A stretch of 64,000 bases of DNA from Candidatus Dechloromonas phosphorivorans (lineage in GTDB: Bacteria > Pseudomonadota > Gammaproteobacteria > Burkholderiales > Rhodocyclaceae), in assembly GCA_016714975.1 (NCBI GenBank), contig JADKBR010000015.1, positions 124,001-188,000 of the forward strand, in the 5' to 3' direction. The notes under the pieces were generated by a model, which saw nothing but the letters and a program-made list of their open reading frames with translations, ran no database searches and was not told the origin of the DNA. Position numbers and translations under genes: made by a program. This document shows positions 17,173-25,937 of the stretch, in pieces. Positions within the stretch are counted from its first letter, which is position 1; each line of letters begins with the position of its first letter.

Positions 17173-18750
17173 TTGCACAATTTCGATGTCCTAATCATCG
17201 GCAGTGGTCTGGCCGGCCAGGTAGCCGCGCTTCGACTGGCCGGACATTGCCGGGTGGTCCTTGTCAGCAAACGGGGTCTGGAGGACTCCGCATCGGGCTG
17301 GGCGCAGGGTGGTATTGCCGCTGTTCTCGACGGCCATGACTCGATCGAAGCCCATATACAGGACACTCTGGTCGCCGGTGCCTGGCTGAATGATGAGAAG
17401 GCAACACGCTTCGTTGTCGAGAATGGGCGCCGTGCCATCGAATGGCTGATTGCCCAAGGTGTTCCCTTCACGCAGGATGCGTCCGGATATCACCTGACGC
17501 GCGAAGGTGGACACAGCAATCGTCGGGTCATCCACGTTGCTGATGCAACAGGAGCGGCGGTTCAGGAAACCCTGACCCGACAGGTGCGTGCCGCACCCAG
17601 TATCAAGGTTCTCGAAAACCATATCGCCATCGATCTGATTACCGGCGCCAAACTGGGAACCGGCGAGAAGCGCTGTTTCGGCGCACACGTGCTGGATAAC
17701 CGAAGTGGTGATGTGATCACCATCGCCGCAACCAACACTCTGATCGCGACGGGCGGCGCCGGCAAGGTTTATCTGTATACGACCAATCCAGACACCTCCA
17801 CGGGTGACGGGGTGGCGATGGCTTGGCGGGCGGGTTGCCGGGTGGCCAACATGGAGTTCATCCAGTTTCATCCGACCTGCCTGTACCACCCGCAAGCCAA
17901 GTCCTTTCTGATTTCCGAAGCGGTGCGTGGCGAAGGCGCCGTGCTCCGATTGCCCGATGGCACCCGCTTCATGCCAAGGCATGACGAGCGGGCCGAACTC
18001 GCACCGCGTGACATCGTCGCTCGCGCCATCGACTTCGAAATGAAAAAGCGTGGGCTGGACTGCGTCTATCTGGACATCACCCACAAGGGCGAGGAATTCA
18101 TCCGGGCGCATTTCCCGAATATCCATGCGCGTTGCCTCGAACTGGGCATCGATATCGCCAGCGAGCCGATTCCCGTCGTGCCCGCGGCCCACTATACGTG
18201 CGGCGGCATCATCAGCGACCTGCGCGGGCGCACTGACGTCAAGGGCCTCTATGCTGCCGGTGAAGCTTCCTGCACCGGCCTCCATGGCGCCAATCGCCTG
18301 GCTTCGAACTCGCTGCTCGAATGCCTGGTTTTTGCGGAAGCTGCGGTCAACGATATTCTCGGCCGAAAAACCAGCGTGTCGCCACGGTTGCCGCAATGGG
18401 ATGAAAGCCGCGTCACCAATGCCGACGAGGAGGTAGTCATATCCCACAACTGGGACGAATTGCGCCGCTTCATGTGGGACTACGTCGGCATTGTCCGCAC
18501 CACGAAGCGGCTGAAGCGGGCTCAGAATCGCATCCGCTTGCTGAAGTGGGAGATCGAGGAGTTCTACGCCAATTTCCGGGTCAGTCATGACCTGATCGAA
18601 CTGCGCAATCTGGTCGTCACCGCCGACCTGATCATCCGTTGCGCCATGCGACGGAAGGAGAGCCGTGGCCTGCACTTCTCGCGCGACTATCCGGCAACGC
18701 TTCCGCAGGCGAAAAGCACGATTCTCAGAGGGCGCCGGAAACGTCGCTGA
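17173..18750 (+). CDS. nadB: L-aspartate oxidase
   Basis: 525 residues from a TTG start preceded by GGGAAGAG. The FAD-binding GSGLAGQVAALRLA is at the N-terminus, ASGWAQGGIAAV and REGGHSNRRVIHVADATG follow, and the catalytic region has PAAHYTCGGI and GEASCTGLHGANRLASNSLLE. NadB oxidises L-aspartate to iminoaspartate in NAD synthesis. Its 3' end overlaps ygfX convergently by 26 bases. In E. coli nadB is likewise divergent from rpoE. Confidence 0.97.
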   Translation: MHNFDVLIIGSGLAGQVAALRLAGHCRVVLVSKRGLEDSASGWAQGGIAAVLDGHDSIEAHIQDTLVAGAWLNDEKATRFVVENGRRAIEWLIAQGVPFTQDASGYHLTREGGHSNRRVIHVADATGAAVQETLTRQVRAAPSIKVLENHIAIDLITGAKLGTGEKRCFGAHVLDNRSGDVITIAATNTLIATGGAGKVYLYTTNPDTSTGDGVAMAWRAGCRVANMEFIQFHPTCLYHPQAKSFLISEAVRGEGAVLRLPDGTRFMPRHDERAELAPRDIVARAIDFEMKKRGLDCVYLDITHKGEEFIRAHFPNIHARCLELGIDIASEPIPVVPAAHYTCGGIISDLRGRTDVKGLYAAGEASCTGLHGANRLASNSLLECLVFAEAAVNDILGRKTSVSPRLPQWDESRVTNADEEVVISHNWDELRRFMWDYVGIVRTTKRLKRAQNRIRLLKWEIEEFYANFRVSHDLIELRNLVVTADLIIRCAMRRKESRGLHFSRDYPATLPQAKSTILRGRRKRR

Positions 18751-19159
18751 CGACAGCACGCCAGCGCAGCCATACCCGCAGGCGTCGAAACTCCTCCGGG
18801 GCGACAGAATCTGGGGCAACGACCAGGAGCCACGCATCATCCTCAATGGCAAGGTGAAGTACGGTCAGCCAAGGATGCACCGTCGCACCGGGCAGAAGGT
18901 GCGCAGGGACAAAACCAGACTCTCCGATTGCCTGGCAAGTGAGGTGCCCGTCGCAGTCGATGCGCAGGGCTTCGACCCGCGGCGACAGGGCTCGGATAAC
19001 CTGGATCGCCACCAATGCCGTAACGGCCCCCAGCATGATCCGAATCTGCAGTGGCCAGGGCATGGCTGAAACTGCCAAGAGCCCTATAAGTGCCACCGCA
19101 ACCACCATACCACCCAGAAGGCGCGAACGGCGCAGCCTGACAACTATCGGAAACTGCAC
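18725..19159 (-). CDS. YgfX-like inner-membrane protein
   Basis: 144 residues. Two adjacent N-terminal membrane segments (LLGGMVVAVALIGLLAVSAM and IRIMLGAVTALVAIQVI) are followed by a cytosolic domain ending in APDSVAPEEFRRLRVWLRW, text typical of YgfX/CptA. E. coli YgfX partners SdhE and has been described as a toxin-like cell-shape factor. No sdhE homologue is adjacent here. It lies 35 bases after fabF on the same strand, so it may be co-transcribed; function here is uncertain. Confidence 0.7.
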   Translation of the reverse strand: MQFPIVVRLRRSRLLGGMVVAVALIGLLAVSAMPWPLQIRIMLGAVTALVAIQVIRALSPRVEALRIDCDGHLTCQAIGESGFVPAHLLPGATVHPWLTVLHLAIEDDAWLLVVAPDSVAPEEFRRLRVWLRWRAVVSDVSGAL

Positions 19160-19194
19160 CGTTGATTTCTAGCCATCCCTGGCATTAGGCTAAA

Positions 19195-20436
19195 TCAGAC
19201 CCGCTTGAACACGACCGTACCGTTGGTGCCACCGAAACCGAAAGAATTCGATAGCGCGGCATCGATCTTCATCGGACGCGCCTGGTTGGCACAGTAGTCG
19301 AGGTCGCAGCGCTCGTCCTGGTTGAAGATGTTGATGGTCGGCGGCGAAATCTGGTCATGGATCGCCAGCGCGGTAAAGACCGCTTCAATACCGCCGGCAG
19401 CACCGAGCAGGTGACCGGTCATCGACTTGGTCGAATTGACCACGACATTCTTGGCCGCGGCGCCGAAAGTGCTCTTGACCGCCATCGTCTCGGCCACATC
19501 GCCAAGCGGCGTCGACGTGCCGTGAGCATTGACATACTGGATATCGGCGGCAGACAGTCCGGCATTCCTGAGCGCAGCCAGCATGCAGCGCCGAGCGCCG
19601 TCACCGTTTTCTGCCGGCTGGGTCATGTGATAGGCATCGGCGCTCATCCCGAAACCGGCAACTTCGGCATAGATCTTCGCGCCACGCGCCTTGGCATGCT
19701 CGTACTCTTCGAGCACCATGCAGCCGGCGCCTTCGCCAAGCACAAAGCCGTCGCGATCCCTGTCCCAAGGTCGGCTGGCGGTCGTCGGATCCTCATTGCG
19801 GGTTGAAAGCGCACGAGCCGCACAGAAACCGCCCATGCCAAGCGGCGAAACCGTCGATTCGGCACCGCCAGCGACCATGATGTCGGCGTCTCCGTACTCG
19901 ATGATGCGTGCCGCATCGCCAATCGAGTGGGTGCCCGTCGAGCAGGCTGTCACCAGCGCAATATTGGGCCCCTTGAAGCCGTACATGATCGACAGGTTGC
20001 CGGAAATCATGTTGATGATCGACCCCGGAACGAAGAATGGGGATACCTTGCGGACACCGCCGGCATTGTATTCGTCCTTGGTCACTTCGATCAGCGGCAG
20101 GCCGCCGATGCCAGAGCCGATCGACACCCCTGCCCGCTCGAGATCGACTGAATTGTCCTGATCCAGGCCAGCATCGCGCACCGCCTGGATGCCTGCCGCC
20201 ATGCCGAAATGGATGAAATGATCCATGCGGCGCGCGTCCTTGGCTGAAATATAGCTGGTGATATCGAAATTCCTCACCTCGCCAGCAATGTGTACCGGGA
20301 AAGTGGATGTATCGAACTTGGTGACTTGAGCAATACCGGAGCGGCCTTCCAGAATGTTCTGCCAGGCTTCCGCGACGGTGTTGCCGACCGGGCTAACAAC
20401 ACCAAGTCCGGTGATTACGACTCTGCGACGTGTCAA
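19195..20436 (-). CDS. fabF: 3-oxoacyl-ACP synthase II
   Basis: 413 residues from a TTG start with GGAG six bases upstream; this gives the usual N-terminus TRRRVVITGLGVVSPVGNT. The catalytic Cys is in VTACSTGTHSIGDAA, the two His in NAHGTSTPLGD and KSMTGHLLGAAG. FabF extends acyl chains in type II fatty-acid synthesis. It is last in the yceD-rpmF-plsX-fabH-fabD-fabG-acpP-fabF run; a strong hairpin separates it from acpP. Confidence 0.96.
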   Translation of the reverse strand: MTRRRVVITGLGVVSPVGNTVAEAWQNILEGRSGIAQVTKFDTSTFPVHIAGEVRNFDITSYISAKDARRMDHFIHFGMAAGIQAVRDAGLDQDNSVDLERAGVSIGSGIGGLPLIEVTKDEYNAGGVRKVSPFFVPGSIINMISGNLSIMYGFKGPNIALVTACSTGTHSIGDAARIIEYGDADIMVAGGAESTVSPLGMGGFCAARALSTRNEDPTTASRPWDRDRDGFVLGEGAGCMVLEEYEHAKARGAKIYAEVAGFGMSADAYHMTQPAENGDGARRCMLAALRNAGLSAADIQYVNAHGTSTPLGDVAETMAVKSTFGAAAKNVVVNSTKSMTGHLLGAAGGIEAVFTALAIHDQISPPTINIFNQDERCDLDYCANQARPMKIDAALSNSFGFGGTNGTVVFKRV

Positions 20437-20460
20437 GGGGAACTCCGAATGCAAATGCGG

Positions 20461-20486
20461 CAAGGCCGGCCATGGGGCCGGCCTTG
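20461..20486 (-). promoter_or_regulatory. Strong hairpin between acpP and fabF
   Basis: An 11-bp perfect stem (CAAGGCCGGCC with its complement) and a 4-nt loop, with no U-run. It lies between acpP, normally made in large excess, and fabF. It could be an mRNA 3'-end stabiliser or partial attenuator. Sequence supports the hairpin; the role is inferred. Confidence 0.6.
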
Positions 20487-20508
20487 TCGCGGAATCAAGC
20501 GAGATGAA

Positions 20509-20745
20509 TTACGCCTTGTTGGCCAGAATGAAGTCAACCGCCTGCTGGACCGTGGTGATCTTCTCGGCCTGCTCGTCGGGGATTTCGCACTCGAATTCTT
20601 CCTCAAGCGCCATGACAAGTTCGACGGTATCCAGGGAATCCGCCCCCAAATCATCCACAAAGGAGGACTCGTTCTTGATGTCCGCTTCGTTCACGCCAAG
20701 TTGTTCGGCGACGATCTTCTTGACGCGCTCTACGATGTTATCCAT
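20509..20745 (-). CDS. acpP: Acyl carrier protein
   Basis: 78 residues, acidic, with the phosphopantetheine Ser in DDLGADSLDTVELVMALEE. N-terminus MDNIVERVKKIVAEQLGV is typical. It carries acyl chains for the Fab enzymes encoded around it. An AGGGAAGGAG-like RBS precedes the ATG. Confidence 0.98.
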   Translation of the reverse strand: MDNIVERVKKIVAEQLGVNEADIKNESSFVDDLGADSLDTVELVMALEEEFECEIPDEQAEKITTVQQAVDFILANKA

Positions 20746-20819
20746 TACAAAAACTCCTTCCCTCTTGGGGGTTCGTAAAAAAACGTTGATAGTTTACCAA
20801 AGCGGGGGCTTCAAGGAAA

Positions 20820-21559
20820 TCAATCCATAAACATACCGCCATTCACATGTACCGTGGTCCCCGTCACATAGGCCGCTGCCGGAGACACCAGGAAGCCAAC
20901 AGCGCCGGCGACATCTTCTGGCGTACCGGCCCGGCCAAGCGGAATGGTCGCCAGCATGGCCTGCCTTTGGTCTTCGGTCAATGCGTGCGTCATGTCCGTG
21001 GCGATAAAGCCCGGTGCAACGCAGTTGACCGTAATGTTGCGACTACCCAGCTCCCGTGCCAGCGAACGGGTCATGCCCGCAACCCCGCCTTGGCGGCACA
21101 GTAGTTCGCTTGACCCGGATTCCCCGAATAGCCGACAACCGAGGTTATATTGACGATACGCCCGAAGCGCGCCTTCATCATTCCGCGCATGACGCCGCGC
21201 GAAAGACGGAAAACCGCCTTCAGGTTGGTATCGATGACCGCATCCCATTCATCGTCACCCAAGCGCATCGCCAGGTTGTCCCGCGTAATGCCGGCATTGT
21301 TGACGAGGACGGCAATCGGCCCGAAATCCCTGGCAATGGTGGAAAGTAGGGAATCAATCTGTTGTGAGTCGCACACTTCAAGGACGGCGCCCTTTCCTTT
21401 CAGGCCCGCTTCGATCAGGTAGGCGGAAATATCCGCAGCACCGTTGTCGCTGGTTGCGGTTCCGATAACAGTCGCTCCCTGCTTCCCGAGTTCAAGGGCG
21501 ATGGCACGGCCAATCCCGCGCGTTGCGCCGGTGACCAGGGCGATCTTGTCGTTCAGCAT
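20820..21559 (-). pseudogene. fabG: 3-oxoacyl-ACP reductase FabG, reading frame broken by one base
   Basis: The N-terminal frame covers the Rossmann motif VTGATRGIGRAIALELG, NNAGITRDNLAMRL and the catalytic Ser and Tyr (NITSVVGYSGNPGQANY). It then fails at AAKAGLRA-stop. The remainder continues in another frame as VAGMTRSLARELGSRNITVN to NGGMFMD. Adding one base at about 21083-21086, within a run of four C (G on the coding strand), restores a normal 246-residue FabG. fabG is essential in most bacteria, so a sequencing or assembly deletion is more likely than a true mutation. Operon position between fabD and acpP is the usual one. Confidence 0.9.
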
Positions 21560-21562
21560 GGC

Positions 21563-22489
21563 TTACTCCAGGCCCAGGTTGGCATCGATGGCCCCGGAAT
21601 CCGCCAACGCCACGCCGGTAACACCGTCGGCGCAGCGTTTGGTCAAGCCGGCCAGCACTTTGCCTGGCCCGCACTCTGCCACGGTCGACACACGCATGGT
21701 GGCCATTTTCTGTATGGTCTCGACCCAGCGTACCGGGCTATAGGCCTGCCGGACCAGCGCATCCTTGATACGTTCCGGATCTTTCTCGATAGCGACATCG
21801 ACATTGTTGATCACCGGCAGGGTTGGCACCCGGAAGTTCAGTTCGGCCAGACGTGCCGCCAGCTTGTCGGCGGCAGGACGAATAAGCGAGGAGTGAAACG
21901 GCGCGGAAACAGGCAGCGCCTTGGCCATCTTGGCACCATGTGCCTTGCAGGTTTCCATGGCTCGTTCGACCGCCGCCTTGTGCCCGGCAATGACCGTCTG
22001 GCCGTTCGCGTTGAAATTGACAGGCTCGACCACTTCGCCTTGGGCTGCCTCGCCACAGGCGGCGACGATCCCGGCATCGTCCAGGCCCAGGATGGCCGCC
22101 ATAGCGCCTGTCCCGAACGGAACGGCTTCCTGCATCGCTACCGCACGTAGCCGGACGAGTGGGACAGCATCCTTGAGCGCGATAACGCCGGCGGCAACCA
22201 GCGCCGAATACTCGCCCAGACTGTGACCAGCAACGACAGCGGGCTGGCGACCACCTTTCTCCAGCCACAGTCGCCAGACCGCGATGCCGGCAGTCAGCAT
22301 GACCGGTTGCGTATTGACCGTCTGGGCAAGGAGCTCCGCAGGGCCTTCGGCGACCATCGCCCACAGGTCTTCGCCGAGTGCACCAGAAGCCTCGTCGAAG
22401 GTGGCGCGTACCACGGCGGCACCGCCATAGGCAGCCATCATGCCCACGCTCTGCGAGCCCTGGCCTGGAAATACGATAGCAAAAGCCAT
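21563..22489 (-). CDS. fabD: Malonyl-CoA:ACP transacylase
   Basis: 308 residues from the ATG of MAFAIVFPGQGSQSVGMMAAYG. The active-site Ser is in VVAGHSLGEYSALVAAG; the catalytic His follows in VSAPFHSSLIRPAADKL. It loads malonyl groups onto ACP. Three bases separate it from fabG and 19 from fabH. Confidence 0.97.
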   Translation of the reverse strand: MAFAIVFPGQGSQSVGMMAAYGGAAVVRATFDEASGALGEDLWAMVAEGPAELLAQTVNTQPVMLTAGIAVWRLWLEKGGRQPAVVAGHSLGEYSALVAAGVIALKDAVPLVRLRAVAMQEAVPFGTGAMAAILGLDDAGIVAACGEAAQGEVVEPVNFNANGQTVIAGHKAAVERAMETCKAHGAKMAKALPVSAPFHSSLIRPAADKLAARLAELNFRVPTLPVINNVDVAIEKDPERIKDALVRQAYSPVRWVETIQKMATMRVSTVAECGPGKVLAGLTKRCADGVTGVALADSGAIDANLGLE

Positions 22490-22508
22490 ACTCTTCCTCT
22501 CTCCTGGA

Positions 22509-23471
22509 TCAGAATTCGAGCAGGGTCGCGCCCCACGTGAAGCCGCCGCCGACACCTTCCAGCAGAACTTTTTGACCGCGGCGAATGCGTCCGTCACGAA
22601 CTGCCTCGTCGAGCGCCAGCGGGACGGAAGCGGCCGATGTATTGCCGTGGCGATCCACCGTAACGATTACCTTGCTGCGGTCAACACCAAGCTTCTTGGC
22701 CGTTGCGTCCAGAATTCGGATGTTTGCCTGATGCGGAATCAGCCAGTCGACCGTATTGGTCTCGACACCCGCTTCCTGACATACCTCTGCGGCAACTTCC
22801 GAAAGTACTCGCACGGCAAACTTGAAGACAGCCTGACCATCCATGCGCAGGAACGGATCGCCAGTTACCTGGCCACCACAAACCTGACCCGGGACGTTCA
22901 GGATGCCGTTCTGGCTGCCGTCAGCATGCAGTGCCGAGGCAAGAATCCCTGGGTTGTCGGCAGCTTCAAGCACGACCGCGCCCGCCCCGTCGCCAAACAG
23001 CACGCAAGTGCCACGATCATTCCAGTCGAGAATCCGCGAAAACACTTCGGCGCCGATCACCAGCGCTTTGCTGTGACTGCCCGAACGAATGAACTTTTCG
23101 GCGATCCCCAGCGCATAGACAAAGCCGCTGCAGACCGCCTGGACGTCGAACGCGGCAGCGCCCTTGCGGCTGCCCAACTTGTTCTGGATCAGACAGGCCG
23201 TACTCGGAAAGATGAAATCCGGAGTCGATGTCGCAACGATGATCAGGTCGATATCGCTGGCCGCAACACCGGCCATTTCCAGCGCATGCTGCGCAGCGAC
23301 CAGACCCAGCTCGCTGGAGGTCGTTCCCGGCGTCGCCAGGAAGCGACTGCGGATGCCGGTCCGCGAGACAATCCATTCGTCACTCGTGTCGACACCGCGC
23401 GCCGCCAGATCGTCATTGCTGACAGGCTTGCCAGGAAGGCAGCTGCCGGTGCCCGTCACCCGTGCGTACAT
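22509..23471 (-). CDS. fabH: 3-oxoacyl-ACP synthase III
   Basis: 320 residues. Catalytic Cys in DVQAVCSGFVYALGIAEKF, His in DWLIPHQANIRILDA and Asn in DRHGNTSAASVPLALDEA. FabH condenses acetyl-CoA with malonyl-ACP to start fatty-acid synthesis. It directly abuts plsX. Confidence 0.97.
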   Translation of the reverse strand: MYARVTGTGSCLPGKPVSNDDLAARGVDTSDEWIVSRTGIRSRFLATPGTTSSELGLVAAQHALEMAGVAASDIDLIIVATSTPDFIFPSTACLIQNKLGSRKGAAAFDVQAVCSGFVYALGIAEKFIRSGSHSKALVIGAEVFSRILDWNDRGTCVLFGDGAGAVVLEAADNPGILASALHADGSQNGILNVPGQVCGGQVTGDPFLRMDGQAVFKFAVRVLSEVAAEVCQEAGVETNTVDWLIPHQANIRILDATAKKLGVDRSKVIVTVDRHGNTSAASVPLALDEAVRDGRIRRGQKVLLEGVGGGFTWGATLLEF

Positions 23472-24502
23472 TCAGGTGCTCTCCTCGACTCTGGCAACTC
23501 CGGAGCCAGTCATTGCCGAAATCTTGGCGGCGATCCGGTCGACGACCCGATTCTCCACAGCCTCGTATGCACGACTGATGGCGTGGCCAAAGGAAAATGC
23601 ATCGGCCGATCCGTGGCTCTTGACTGAAATGCCCCGCAGTCCAAGCAGGATGGCCCCATTGTAACGTCGATGGTCGAAACGCTTCTTGAAGTTGTTCAGA
23701 ACCGACATGGCGATGACGGCTGCCACTTTGGTCAGCCAGTTGCGCCTGAATTCAGTGCGCAGCGAGGAACCCAACATTTGAGCCAGTCCCTCGGAAGTCT
23801 TGAGCGCAACGTTGCCGACAAAACCGTCACAAACGACGACATCCGCGTCGCCCATGTAGATGCCGTCACCTTCCACATTGCCGATGAAATTCAGGTCGGA
23901 AGCGCGGAGAAGCTCGGCGGCAGACTTGACCGTCTCGTTGCCCTTGATTTCTTCCTCGCCGATATTGAGGATTCCGACCGTCGGGAAATCGCTGTGCTCC
24001 ATCGCCGCCACCAGCATGGCGCCCATGATGCCGAACTGGAGAAGATGTTCCGGCCCGCAATCGACATTGGCCCCAAGATCGAGCATGTGGGTGTGCCCTT
24101 TGGCCGTTGGAAAGGGGCGCAGATTGCCGGCCGCTCGATTCCCGGCATCATCTTCAGGACAAACCGCGAGATCGCCATCAGCGCACCGGTGTTACCCGCC
24201 GACACACAGGCGTCAGCCTCGCCATTCTTGACGAGATTGATGGCTACCCGCATGGAAGAATTCTTCTTGTTGCGCAACGCGAGCGCCGGCGACTCGTGCA
24301 TTTCCACGACTTCCGCAGCGTGGACCACACGCAAGCGCGAATTCCCAGCCCACTTGCCCAACAGCGGTTGAAGGATTTCCTCACGGCCAACCAGGATCAG
24401 GCTGGCGTCGAGATGGTTTTCCAGAAAAAGGAGCGACGCCGGCACCGTCACCGACGGTCCGTGGTCCCCTCCCATGCAATCGATGGCGATGCGGGCTGTC
24501 AT
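23472..24502 (-). pseudogene. plsX: Phosphate acyltransferase PlsX, reading frame broken by one base
   Basis: The N-terminal frame begins MTARIAIDCMGGDHGPSVTV and reads through SAGNTGALMAISRFVL to ERPAICAPF; the rest, THMLDLGANVDCGPEHLLQF to the end, is in a different frame. Restoring one C on the coding strand at about 24109-24111 joins them into a normal PlsX of about 343 residues. PlsX makes acyl-phosphate for phospholipid synthesis. As with fabG, the run context and essential role favour a sequencing error. It lies between rpmF and fabH as usual. Confidence 0.9.
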
Positions 24503-24556
24503 GGCGAAATAAACGGCAGGCGGCGCAAGACGAGCCCCCTGCCCTTCATCGAACGA

Positions 24557-24736
24557 TTACTCGCCCTTGGCCTTGAGAACCTTCTTGCCACGGTAGACGC
24601 CATTTGGTGATACATGATGGCGCAGGTGCACTTCGCCGGTCGTCGGCTCGACGGCCAGCGGTGGATTGGACAGAAAATCGTGAGCACGATGCATGCCGCG
24701 CTTGGAAGGGGATTTCTTGTTCTGTTGAACAGCCAT
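24557..24736 (-). CDS. rpmF: 50S ribosomal protein L32
   Basis: 59 residues: MAVQQNKKSPSKRGMHRAHD at the N-terminus and ends KKVLKAKGE. The cysteine pairs of zinc-binding L32 are replaced (VEPTTGEVHLRHHVSPNG), a common zinc-free form. It lies between yceD and plsX, the standard order. Confidence 0.97.
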   Translation of the reverse strand: MAVQQNKKSPSKRGMHRAHDFLSNPPLAVEPTTGEVHLRHHVSPNGVYRGKKVLKAKGE

Positions 24737-24755
24737 GTCATTACTCCAAAAAAAA

Positions 24756-25253
24756 TCAGTTCGGCTTGCCTCTGAGTCCGGCCAACTGCGCGAACGGATT
24801 AATCCGCTCGCCCGCATCGGCCGTGCCCGGCAAACCACATCTTTCGTGCCTTGGCGCAACCGGCAGGACCAGGAGGATTTCGTCCTCCACCAATTCGGCC
24901 ACATCCAGTTTGCCCGCCACCGGCAGGAAATCACGTGTATCGTCTTCCAGCTCGTCCTGCGACATCTCGGCACCCTCTGGAAGCAGTTCCAGAAGAGTAT
25001 CGACATCGAGGTTGAAAAGAATGGCTTCCAGACAGCGCTGGCAGGCCAGCGGGAGCGATCCCGAAACCTCCAGATGCAGCATCGACTCTCCTAGTTCCCC
25101 AGTCAGCCCGCTGATACGGAAGCTCACCTCTCCGGCCAGTCCAGCCAGCAGGTCATGCAGGCGTTCAAGGCTGGATAGTGCCAGCGTCCCTTCAACAACA
25201 CGGCCTTCCCGGGAAAACGCGAATGCGTCCGAAATCCTTTTCAATCTCAAGCT
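24756..25253 (-). CDS. yceD: YceD family protein (DUF177), 23S rRNA accumulation protein
   Basis: About 165 residues. The conserved region LPLACQRCLEAILFNLDVDT and the following acidic stretch (EDDTRDFLPVAGKLDVAELVEDEILL) match YceD, which affects 23S rRNA levels. The C-terminal RHERCGLPG is also typical. No ATG is available in the proper frame: candidates are TTG codons at 25265, 25253 and 25247. The promoter at 25273-25301 makes starts upstream of about 25265 impossible, so I give 25253 with low certainty on the exact base. Confidence 0.8.
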   Translation of the reverse strand, partial: SLRLKRISDAFAFSREGRVVEGTLALSSLERLHDLLAGLAGEVSFRISGLTGELGESMLHLEVSGSLPLACQRCLEAILFNLDVDTLLELLPEGAEMSQDELEDDTRDFLPVAGKLDVAELVEDEILLVLPVAPRHERCGLPGTADAGERINPFAQLAGLRGKPN

Positions 25254-25254
25254 G

Positions 25255-25282
25255 TTGCGACTCAAACATTGGATGATATTAT
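25255..25282 (+). promoter_or_regulatory. Candidate sigma70 promoter for maf
   Basis: TTGCGA at 25255-25260, 16-bp spacer, TATTAT at 25277-25282. The leader to the maf ATG would be about 66 nt and contains an 8-bp inverted repeat, ACAAAGTG at 25303 and CACTTTGT at 25333. Confidence 0.4.
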
Positions 25283-25301
25283 TTCTCGCCCGCCAAGTCA
25301 A
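25273..25301 (-). promoter_or_regulatory. Sigma70-type promoter for yceD-rpmF-plsX-fab operon
   Basis: Minus strand: -35 TTGACT at 25301-25296, 17-bp spacer, -10 TATCAT at 25278-25273. The predicted start is near 25266, only a few bases from possible TTG start codons of yceD, so the mRNA would have almost no leader. The -10 overlaps the -10 of the divergent maf promoter. Confidence 0.65.
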
Positions 25302-25355
25302 AACAAAGTGCCACTTTAAGAATTTGAGGCAACACTTTGTTGTGTTGGAACTTTC

Positions 25356-25937
25356 ATGTCACAAACCCTGATTCTCGCGTCGACTTCGCCATACCGTCGC
25401 GAATTGTTGCACCGCCTCGGCCTGCCGTTCGAAGTTGCCAGTCCGCAAACCGACGAAAGTCGTTGGCCCGGGGAGAGTCCAGAAACAATGGCATTGCGTC
25501 TTTCCGAAGCCAAGGCCCGGGCCGTCGCCGGCGCCCATCCGGACGCCCTGATCATAGGCAGTGACCAGGTTGCCACGGTCGACGGCGTCATCTACGGCAA
25601 GCCGGGATGTCACGAGCGTGCAGTCGAGCAATTGCGCGCCCTCTCGGGAAAGACGGTCAATTTCTATACCGGTCTCTGCCTATACAACACCCGCACTGGT
25701 GTGGTCGAGGCGTGCGGTGTCCCAACCCTGGTGACCTTCCGCGACCTGACGGATCAAGAGATCGAACGCTACCTGCGCCGCGAGCCGGCCTATGATTGCG
25801 CCGGATCCGCCAGGTCGGAAGGTCTCGGGATCGCGCTTTTGAGCCGTATCGCCGGTGATGATCAGAATGCGCTGGTGGGCCTTCCCCTGATCGCACTCTG
25901 CGCCCTGCTGCGAAGACAGGGCGTGGCGGTTCCCTGA
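25356..25937 (+). CDS. maf: Maf family nucleotide pyrophosphatase, YceF (m7GTP) type
   Basis: 193 residues. The Maf motif ILASTSPYRRELLHRLGLPF is at the N-terminus; IIGSDQVATVDG and GKPGCHERAVEQLRALSGK follow. The YceF-type text PAYDCAGSARSEGLGIALLS suggests the 7-methyl-GTP pyrophosphatase subgroup, a cytosolic house-cleaning enzyme. It is divergent from yceD and its TGA overlaps the next ATG by one base. Confidence 0.92.
   Translation: MSQTLILASTSPYRRELLHRLGLPFEVASPQTDESRWPGESPETMALRLSEAKARAVAGAHPDALIIGSDQVATVDGVIYGKPGCHERAVEQLRALSGKTVNFYTGLCLYNTRTGVVEACGVPTLVTFRDLTDQEIERYLRREPAYDCAGSARSEGLGIALLSRIAGDDQNALVGLPLIALCALLRRQGVAVP

Noticed and set aside
20820..21559. Programmed frameshift in fabG
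   Set aside because: No slippery heptamer or stimulatory structure stands out, and fabG is not known to be made this way; a missing base explains it.
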